In this document: positions 6,180-12,252 of the stretch, piece after piece
How the letters are laid out: every line of letters begins with the position of its first letter
Numbering within the stretch: position 1 is the first letter of the stretch
Assembly: GCA_964435115.1 (NCBI GenBank)
Contig: CAYSYM010000062.1
Coordinates: 1-20,553 of the forward strand
Length of the DNA: 20,553 nt
Direction: 5' to 3'
From: CAYSYM01 sp964435115
Lineage (GTDB): Bacteria > Chloroflexota > UBA6077 > CF-72
Translations under genes and position numbers: made by a program
Notes under the pieces: generated by a model
Databases searched by the model: none
The model's input: the letters and a program-made list of their open reading frames with translations, nothing else
Told to the model about the DNA's origin: nothing

Positions 6180-7430
6180 TTACCCCTCACCCTCATCGAT
6201 ATGCGGCGCTGTGAGGCTGCGGATCTCGCCCGTGGTGCCGGCGCCGAGCTGGACGCGTGCCTGGGTGCGCAGGCCCTGGCTGAAGATCTTGATGAACGAG
6301 ACGGCCGCGTCGTGCTCGAACTGGTCGCCCGTCTCGTACGTGGCCAGGCCGAAGTCGTACAGCGAATAGGTGGAGCGACGGCCGACGACCGTGGCCACCC
6401 CCTTGAAGAGCTTCACGCGCGCGGTGCCCGTCACGTGCCGCTGGGTGCTCGCCACGTAGTACGACAGGTCGCGGTAGTGGCCCGAGAACATCCGGCCGTC
6501 GTAGATGAGCTGCGCCATCTCGGCCGCGACGACCTGCTTGAAGCGGAGCTGCTCGCGGCTGAGCGTGAGCGACTCCAGCGCGGTGTGCGCGGTGTGCAGC
6601 ACGACCGCACCTGGCGCCTCGTACACCTCGCGCGACTTGATGCCCACCAGGCGATCTTCCACGTGGTCGATCCGGCCGACGCCGTGCGAGCCGGCCACCT
6701 CGTTGAGGTGGGTGATGAGCTTCATGCCCTCCATACGCTGGCCGTCCACCGCCACCGGAATCCCACGCTCGAAGTCGATCTCCAGGTAGGTCGGCTCGTC
6801 CGGCGCGAACTTTGGGTTGATCGTCCAGGCGAAGGCGTCGTCGGGTGGCTCGGTCCACGGGTCTTCCAGAAGGCCGGCCTCGATGCTGCGGCCAAAGAGG
6901 TTCGCGTCGATGCTGTAGGGGCTCGCGGCCGTCACCGGGACCGGGATGTCGTGCTGCGCCGCGTAGGCGATCTCCTCGTCGCGCGTCATCTTCCACTCCC
7001 GGACGGGAGCGATGATCTTCAGGTCGGGTGCGAGCGCCTGGATGGAGACGTCAAAGCGGACCTGGTCGTTGCCCTTGCCGGTCGACCCGTGCGCGACCGC
7101 CCTGGCGCCCTCCGTGCGGGCGCAGTCCACCAGGATCTTGGCGATCAGCGGGCGGGCGAGCGCGGTCGCGAGCGGGTAGACACCCTGGTACAGCGCGCCC
7201 GCCTGGAGCGCGGGGAAGACGAAGTCGGCGACGAACTGCTCACGCGCGTCCACGACGTACGCTTTGGCGGCGCCGGTGCGCAGCGCCTTCTGGCGGACGG
7301 CCTCGAGGTCCTTCTCGTTGCCCACGTCGGCCGTGGCCGTGACGACCTGCAGGCCGTACTTCTCTTCGATCCACTTGATGGCGACCGAGGTGTCGAGACC
7401 GCCCGAGTAGGCGAGGATGACCTTGTCCAT
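6180..7430 (-). CDS. argG: Argininosuccinate synthase
   Basis: The 416-residue enzyme joins citrulline and aspartate using ATP. It shows the N-type ATP pyrophosphatase loop AYSGGLDTS (7-15), TADVGNEKD (33-41) and AHGSTGKGNDQVRF (113-126). The latter contains residues that bind ATP and citrulline. The start is placed at the ATG before DKVILAYSGGLDTS, the family's usual N-terminus. Upstream codons have no homology and are likely leader. No clear ribosome binding site is visible, and a TATCCT sequence lies only 10-15 nt upstream, so a very short leader is possible. It is the first gene of the minus-strand arginine operon and is divergent from the TRAP transporter genes. Confidence 0.97.
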   Translation of the reverse strand: MDKVILAYSGGLDTSVAIKWIEEKYGLQVVTATADVGNEKDLEAVRQKALRTGAAKAYVVDAREQFVADFVFPALQAGALYQGVYPLATALARPLIAKILVDCARTEGARAVAHGSTGKGNDQVRFDVSIQALAPDLKIIAPVREWKMTRDEEIAYAAQHDIPVPVTAASPYSIDANLFGRSIEAGLLEDPWTEPPDDAFAWTINPKFAPDEPTYLEIDFERGIPVAVDGQRMEGMKLITHLNEVAGSHGVGRIDHVEDRLVGIKSREVYEAPGAVVLHTAHTALESLTLSREQLRFKQVVAAEMAQLIYDGRMFSGHYRDLSYYVASTQRHVTGTARVKLFKGVATVVGRRSTYSLYDFGLATYETGDQFEHDAAVSFIKIFSQGLRTQARVQLGAGTTGEIRSLTAPHIDEGEG

Positions 7431-7815
7431 GTGCCGCGGAAGGATACCAGGGCCGAGCCGCCAGCCGGGCGTGCGCCTCTCTCGGGGCTCGGTGCCCCCG
7501 TGTGCTGGCACGTGCCCCGGCACACCGCGGCCCTGGCCGAGCCCGAGGTCGTTTGACAGGTGGTGAGAGCCTCTCTAGCATCACGGTGGCGAGGTGCGTT
7601 GGCCCTCTCGGGCTCAAGTCTGGCCCGCGCTCGCCCACCGGCACGCCGCCGGGCAACACGCGAACACGAGCCACCTGGCGTGGCACCCCGCCTCCGCGCC
7701 GGCGCCGCGAGGAGCGCCGCGTCCGGCACGGGCAGGCGTAGATCACGTTCGGCCGGGCGCCCTTCCACCCGGCCGGGTTCGAGCGAGAGGAACAGACTTG
7801 CGAAAGGTTCGACCC
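7431..7815. other. 385-nt divergent intergenic region (argG / TAXI receptor)
   Basis: It holds the promoter of the plus-strand transporter operon (7553-7581) and a roughly 228-nt GC-rich leader. A GGCCGGG/CCCGGCC hairpin (7751-7774) lies shortly before the ribosome binding site. I recognise no riboswitch class, arginine operator or gene in it. Confidence 0.5.
7553..7581 (+). promoter_or_regulatory. Sigma-70-type promoter of the TRAP-TAXI operon
   Basis: TTGACA (7553-7558), a 17-nt spacer and TAGCAT (7576-7581). The -35 box is a perfect consensus and the spacing is optimal. Transcription would start near 7588, giving a long leader before the ATG at 7816. Confidence 0.7.
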
Positions 7816-8988
7816 ATGCAGTTGCGTTCTCAGCCGCGTCTCCACCTGAGCCGGATGACGCGCGCCATCGGCGTACTGGTGTCGCTGGCCTTCGTGCTTG
7901 CCGCCTGCGCGCCCGCGGCGGCGCCAACGCCCACCACGGCGCCGGCCAAGCCGACCGAGGCGCCCAAGCCGGCCGCGCCGGCCAGCCCGGCGGCGAGCCC
8001 AGTCGCGAGCCCGAGCCCGGCCGCCAAGCCGGCGGCCAGCCCGCCTGCCGCCCCGAGCCCGGCCGCCGCGAAGCCCGCGGCCGTGAGCGTGCCGCCGGGA
8101 ACCCGCCTGTCGATCGCCACCGGCGGCACGGGCGGCGTCTACTTCCCGCTCGGCGGCGGGTTAGCCAACATGCTCCAGAAGTACCTCGGCATTCAGGCCA
8201 CGGCCGAGGTCACGCCCGCGTCGGTCGACAACATGCGGCTCATCGACGAGCGGAAGACAGACCTGATCGCCTTCTCACTGGCTGACACGGCCTACGACGC
8301 CCTCCAGGGACGCGGCCGCTTCGACAAGAAGATCGAGGTGCGCTCGCTCGGCATCCTGTACACGAACTTCATGCACATCGTGACCACGGATGGCAGCGGC
8401 ATCAACAGCGTGGCTGAGCTGAAAGGCAAGCGTGTCTCGGTCGGCGCCGCGGGGAGCGGCACCGAGATCAAGGCGAACCGCATCCTGGAGGCGTATGGGA
8501 TCGATCCCGGGGCGGACATCCAGCGCGAGCGTCTGGGGGTGGCCGAGTCAGCCGGGGCGCTCAAGGACCGCAAGCTCGACGCGTTCTTCTGGGACGGCGG
8601 GCTGCCGACCGGGGCGATCACCGACCTCGCCAATACCCCCGGCATTAGCGTCAAACTCCTCTCGCACGGCGACGCCGTGCCGAAGATGAACGAGAAGTAC
8701 GGCAACTTCTACACCCAGGTCACCGTCCCGAAGGAAACCTACAAGGGGATGGCGGCGGACGTGCAGGTCGCCGGGACGCCGAACATCCTCGCCGTCAATG
8801 CGGAGTTCCCGGAGGACGTCGCCTACGCCGTGCTGGCGGCCATCTTCGACAACAAGGCCGAGTGGGACGCCATCCACCCCGAGGCGAAGAACACCCGGCT
8901 GGAGGTGGCCCCGCTGGACAACCCGGTACCGCTGCACCCCGGTGCAATCCGCTTCTACCGCGACCGAGGCGTGTACCGGGGAAGCTGA
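7816..8988 (+). CDS. TAXI-family TRAP transporter solute-binding lipoprotein
   Basis: The 390-residue precursor starts with a basic, hydrophobic signal ending in the lipobox LAAC (Cys31). It should be processed by signal peptidase II and anchored outside the membrane. Residues 32-95 are an almost pure Ala/Pro/Ser/Lys tether. The mature domain has the TAXI hallmark IATGGTGGVYFPLGGGLANML and the later GKRVSVGAAGSGTE segment. TAXI receptors bind carboxylates or amino acids such as glutamate and deliver them to a fused TRAP permease; the ligand here is unknown. An AAAGG sits eight bases before the chosen ATG. The internal ATG 13 codons later would also keep the lipobox. The DUF1850 gene and the permease gene follow on the same strand. 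Confidence 0.93.
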   Translation: MQLRSQPRLHLSRMTRAIGVLVSLAFVLAACAPAAAPTPTTAPAKPTEAPKPAAPASPAASPVASPSPAAKPAASPPAAPSPAAAKPAAVSVPPGTRLSIATGGTGGVYFPLGGGLANMLQKYLGIQATAEVTPASVDNMRLIDERKTDLIAFSLADTAYDALQGRGRFDKKIEVRSLGILYTNFMHIVTTDGSGINSVAELKGKRVSVGAAGSGTEIKANRILEAYGIDPGADIQRERLGVAESAGALKDRKLDAFFWDGGLPTGAITDLANTPGISVKLLSHGDAVPKMNEKYGNFYTQVTVPKETYKGMAADVQVAGTPNILAVNAEFPEDVAYAVLAAIFDNKAEWDAIHPEAKNTRLEVAPLDNPVPLHPGAIRFYRDRGVYRGS

Positions 8989-9019
8989 GCCGGGGCCAGC
9001 CCCGCGAGTTGGCCCCGGC
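8989..9019 (+). terminator. Hairpin directly after the TAXI receptor stop codon
   Basis: A perfect 10-bp stem, GCCGGGGCCA/TGGCCCCGGC, with an 11-nt loop begins on the base after the stop codon. There is no T-tract. It probably attenuates read-through or protects the 3' end of the receptor mRNA, allowing more receptor than permease. Confidence 0.5.
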
Positions 9020-9025
9020 GAGGGA

Positions 9026-9043
9026 GCCTGCCGCCCAGCAGGC
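9026..9043 (+). repeat. Small GCCTGC/GCAGGC hairpin
   Basis: A 6-bp stem with a 6-nt loop, a few bases after the larger post-receptor hairpin. It could form part of the same structured intercistronic segment. Confidence 0.35.
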
Positions 9044-9136
9044 CTGCGCCCTGAGTGCCACGCGGTTCATGGTCAGGTCGCGGCTCAGCACCCGGGCCAC
9101 CGGAGGTGGAACCCTGGCCTGAGGCCGGCGTCCGAT

Positions 9137-9171
9137 ACCTGGGACCGGCAACCTGGCACCAGGAACCTGGC
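9137..9171 (+). repeat. Degenerate 7-bp tandem repeat (ACCTGGN x5)
   Basis: Five head-to-tail heptamers: ACCTGGG, ACCGGCA, ACCTGGC, ACCAGGA, ACCTGGC. The 10-bp direct repeat GGCCGGCGTC flanks the block at 9123-9132 and 9181-9190. The period equals that of the argG-argH repeat although the unit differs. Confidence 0.7.
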
Positions 9172-9210
9172 CGGGCGTGCGGCCGGCGTCGGCGCGGGAG
9201 GAGACCTCGG

Positions 9211-9717
9211 GTGAGACCGCTCGTCCTCTCGCTCGTCTTCGCCACTGCCCTCGCCGTCGGGATTACTCTCGGGAGCACCGCGTCCCGGCAGCCGGCCGTC
9301 GAGGTGCGCGACCTGGACGACGGTGGGCGGGTGGTCGGGCGGGTCGTGCTCGATCCGCCCGGCAGCTTCGTCCTGACGTTCACCCACTCGATGTACGGGG
9401 GGAGCGTGGCCGAGGCGTACCGCGTGGTGGATGGCATGCCGCCGCGGCTGGAGCGAGGCGCAGTTCGAACGGAGACCGGAGGTGCGGCGGAGTACTACGC
9501 GCTCTATGGCAACACGTACCGGGATGGGGATACGTGGGTGGTCGAGGTGCCGCCGCTCGCGCTGCCGCGTCTGGCCGTGCGGGTGGATCAGATCGGACGT
9601 CCTGCCATCGAGACCGACCGACGAACCGTGTCCCTCCTGGGGCTGGTGCCGGAGGGCCACCGCGCTGAGCTGCGGCCGAGTATCCTGGTGAGCCTGTTTC
9701 TCCCTGCGGGAGTGTGA
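9211..9717 (+). CDS. DUF1850 domain protein of a TRAP-TAXI operon
   Basis: The GTG start has GGAGGA eight bases upstream. The 168-residue product has an N-terminal hydrophobic segment (about residues 3-20; signal peptide or anchor) and a beta-rich domain. FVLTFTHSMYGGSVAEAYRV is the conserved core of DUF1850, followed by YYALYGN and VEVPPLALPRLAVRVDQIGR. This family is repeatedly found with TAXI-type TRAP transporters, and its exact function is not established. It probably acts outside the membrane, assisting the transporter. Its stop overlaps the start of the permease gene (TGATG), so the two are translationally coupled. Confidence 0.85.
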   Translation: MRPLVLSLVFATALAVGITLGSTASRQPAVEVRDLDDGGRVVGRVVLDPPGSFVLTFTHSMYGGSVAEAYRVVDGMPPRLERGAVRTETGGAAEYYALYGNTYRDGDTWVVEVPPLALPRLAVRVDQIGRPAIETDRRTVSLLGLVPEGHRAELRPSILVSLFLPAGV

Positions 9718-12017
9718 TGACCGCGCCATCGCCAGGTCGTGATTCCGAGAAGCCGTCCGCCGACCCGGCCGCTGTCCTGCCAGGTGGCGAGGGGCCGATG
9801 CTCCCGTCCGAGCCGGGCACGGCCGGCGACGCCTACGTGGACGTGCGCCGGACAGAGACGACCGTCGACCAGGCCAAGGTCGAGGAGATCATCGAGGAGT
9901 TCGAGACCGAGGCGCGCACCCGCAAGCTGAGCGGCGTTTCGCGCCTCCTGGTCGGGGTCGCCGCCTCGGCGCTGTCGCTGTACGCGCTGTACGCCGCGAC
10001 ACAGACAATCCCCGCTCACGTCTACCGGGTCGTCTTCCTGGCGGCGGCGCTCGGGCTCACCTTCCTCTACTACCCGCCCGCCAGGCGCTGGCGGACGCGC
10101 GCCACCCCGCTCGACTGGATCCTGGTGCTGCTGGGCGTCGTCGCCCTGGGCTACCAGCTCGTCGACTTCGAGGCGCTGATCTACCGCTCCACTACGCCCA
10201 ACCAGCTCGACGTGGTCTTCGGGGTGATCACGATCCTGCTCATCCTCGAAGCCGCGCGCCGCACCACGGGCTGGGTGCTCTCGGCGGTCGCGGTGGCGTT
10301 CCTGCTCTACGCCTACCTGCCCTACATCGGCATCACCCTGCCCGACCCGTGGGGGCACCGCGGCTACAGCCTGCAGCGCATCGTGGGCCACCTGTACATC
10401 ACGGAGGAGGGCATCTTCGGCGTGCCGCTCGACGTGGCGGCGACGTTCATCATCCTCTTCACGATCTACGGCGCCGTCCTCGAGTACTCGGGCGCCGGGT
10501 CCTTCTTCATCGACTTCTCCTTCGCAGCCATGGGACGCAAGAAGTCGGGCGCCGGCCGCACCGTGACCCTCGCGTCGTTCCTGCTCGGCACGGTCTCGGG
10601 CTCGGGCGTGGCGACGACGGTGACGCTCGGCAGCATCGCCTACCCGATGATGCGCCGCTCGGGGTATGACCCGGAGTCCGCGGGCGGCGTGCTCTCCGCT
10701 GGCGGGATTGGCGCCATCCTCTCACCGCCCGTGCTTGGCGCCGCGGCCTTCATCATCGCCGAGTACCTCCGCGTGTCGTACCTGGAGGTGCTCATCTACG
10801 CTACGGTGCCCACCCTCCTCTACTACCTCTCCGTCTTCCTGATGATCGAGATCGACGCGAGGAAGATGCACACCCGCGAGGTGCGCATGGAAGCCGCGCC
10901 GATGCGGCGGCTCCTGCGCACGCGCGGGTACCACTTCACCTCGCTCTTCCTGGTGGTCGCGCTCATGGCCGTCGGCCTGACGCCCATCTTCGCCGTCTTC
11001 TGGTCGATCGTCGCCGGGGTGGCGCTGAGCTTCATCAACCGCGACGATGCCTTCTACCCGCCGCGCTGGAGTGGCGGGCGGTTGAGCGGGCGCATCGTGG
11101 CCGGTCTCGTGTCGTTCGGTGGGTTCGTGGCGGTGGCGCTGATCCCCGTGGTGCCGAACATCGGGGGCGCGCTGAATCGCAACCTGCCCATCGCCATCGC
11201 GGCGGTGATGGGCGTGCTGGTGGCCGGGGCGCTCGCCCGGGTCGCCCCACGGGAGGCCGACGCCGGCGGCGTGCCCCGGCTGGCTCGGGCGCTGGAGAGC
11301 GGCGGGCTGGGCGTGCTGGGCGTCGCCGCCACGACGGCCGTGGCCGGCATCATCGTCGGCGTCGTCACGCTGACCGGCCTCGGCTTGAAGCTGAGCAACA
11401 TCATCGTCGAGCTCGCCGGCGGCAACCTGTTCCTGACGCTGGTGTACGCGGCTCTGGCGGTGTGGGTGCTCGGCCTGGCCGTGCCGGTGACGGCGAGCTA
11501 CATCATCGCGGCGGTCACCGTGGTGCGCGCCCTGACCAGCCTGGGGGTCTCCGAACCGGCGGCGCACATGTTCATCTTCTACTACGCGGTGCTCTCCGAG
11601 GTCACGCCGCCCACCGCGCTCTCGCCGTTCGCGGCCGCCGCGATCACCGGTGGGAATCCGTACAAGACAACCATGCTGGCGTGGAAGTACACGCTGGTCG
11701 CCTTCGTCGTGCCGTTCATGTTCACGCTGGCCCCGGCGGGTGAAGGCCTCCTGCTGCGGGGCAGCCCGGCCACGATCCTCCCGGTCGTCGCCACCGCCGT
11801 GATCGGGATCATGGCGCTGGTTGGCGGCGTTGGCGGCTGGGTCTTCCACCGCGCCAACCTCCTCGAGCGCATCCTGCTGATCGCTGGCGGGCTCGTCCTC
11901 ATCTATCCCGCGCCGTTCGCCGACGCGGTGGGCATCACGCTGGCGCTGCTCGCGGTGGCGTCCCAGTGGCTGACCCGCGGCCGGCACCGGGGGGAGCCGG
12001 TCGCCGCCAGCGCCTGA
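9717..12017 (+). CDS. TRAP transporter fused permease (TAXI type, DctQ-DctM fusion)
   Basis: The 766-residue polytopic membrane protein uses the sodium or proton gradient to move the solute brought by the TAXI receptor. A charged cytoplasmic N-terminus (1-70) is followed by the small-subunit-like four-helix part (about 75-200) and the large DctM-like part. Typical family segments are GTVSGSGVATTVTLGSIAYP (291-310), GAILSPPVLGAAAF (332-345), and in the C-half PVTASYIIAAVTV and SEVTPPTALSPFAAAAITGGNP. GGGAG lies close upstream. The ATG at 9717 shares its A with the preceding TGA; the adjacent GTG at 9714 is an alternative start one codon earlier. The C-terminal extra helices (after about 670) are usual for fused permeases. 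Confidence 0.95.
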   Translation: MTAPSPGRDSEKPSADPAAVLPGGEGPMLPSEPGTAGDAYVDVRRTETTVDQAKVEEIIEEFETEARTRKLSGVSRLLVGVAASALSLYALYAATQTIPAHVYRVVFLAAALGLTFLYYPPARRWRTRATPLDWILVLLGVVALGYQLVDFEALIYRSTTPNQLDVVFGVITILLILEAARRTTGWVLSAVAVAFLLYAYLPYIGITLPDPWGHRGYSLQRIVGHLYITEEGIFGVPLDVAATFIILFTIYGAVLEYSGAGSFFIDFSFAAMGRKKSGAGRTVTLASFLLGTVSGSGVATTVTLGSIAYPMMRRSGYDPESAGGVLSAGGIGAILSPPVLGAAAFIIAEYLRVSYLEVLIYATVPTLLYYLSVFLMIEIDARKMHTREVRMEAAPMRRLLRTRGYHFTSLFLVVALMAVGLTPIFAVFWSIVAGVALSFINRDDAFYPPRWSGGRLSGRIVAGLVSFGGFVAVALIPVVPNIGGALNRNLPIAIAAVMGVLVAGALARVAPREADAGGVPRLARALESGGLGVLGVAATTAVAGIIVGVVTLTGLGLKLSNIIVELAGGNLFLTLVYAALAVWVLGLAVPVTASYIIAAVTVVRALTSLGVSEPAAHMFIFYYAVLSEVTPPTALSPFAAAAITGGNPYKTTMLAWKYTLVAFVVPFMFTLAPAGEGLLLRGSPATILPVVATAVIGIMALVGGVGGWVFHRANLLERILLIAGGLVLIYPAPFADAVGITLALLAVASQWLTRGRHRGEPVAASA

Positions 12018-12146
12018 GCAGACGAGGGGCGGCGACCGGACGCCGCGGGCTGGCTTGCCCCGGCCGGCGCGCTCGGGAGGGTGTAAGCCAACCGTAACGT
12101 GCTGGGGCGCCGGTTCGTTGCGGCTGGCGACTAGACTGGCCCGGCC

Positions 12147-12210
12147 GGGCTCAGCACGTGGGCCAAAGGATGGCATGACTTGGTGTAGCAGGGGCCCACG
12201 TGCTGAGCCC
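12147..12210 (+). repeat. 18-bp perfect inverted repeat upstream of the amidase gene
   Basis: Arms 12147-12164 (GGGCTCAGCACGTGGGCC) and 12193-12210 are exact reverse complements, separated by 28 nt. It lies 43 nt before the amidase ATG and 129 nt after the permease stop. It could terminate the transporter transcript, form an RNA structure in the amidase leader, or be a small mobile repeat. The CACGTG core in each arm is itself palindromic. Confidence 0.8.
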
Positions 12211-12252
12211 CCTGGAAAGCGAGCGCGAAGCGCTCAGGCCCGCGTCCCCTTC

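Noticed and set aside
6116..6196. N-terminal extension of ArgH through the inverted repeat
   Set aside because: The extra 27 residues would be encoded by the palindrome and overlap the argG end; the family N-terminus is MLWGGRF at 6115.
7431..7523. N-terminal extension of ArgG
   Set aside because: These 31 residues have no counterpart in the family and no ribosome binding site; DKVILAYSGG is the normal start.
6201..7556. 451-codon plus-strand frame opposite argG
   Set aside because: It is a mirror of argG codons with no recognisable protein features.
7588..7815. Riboswitch in the long TAXI leader
   Set aside because: Only generic GC hairpins are visible; no conserved core of a known class could be matched by eye.
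10722..12176. 484-codon minus-strand frame opposite the TRAP permease
   Set aside because: Its composition (Arg/His/Asp/Gln-rich) and complete overlap with a well-supported membrane protein mark it as a shadow.
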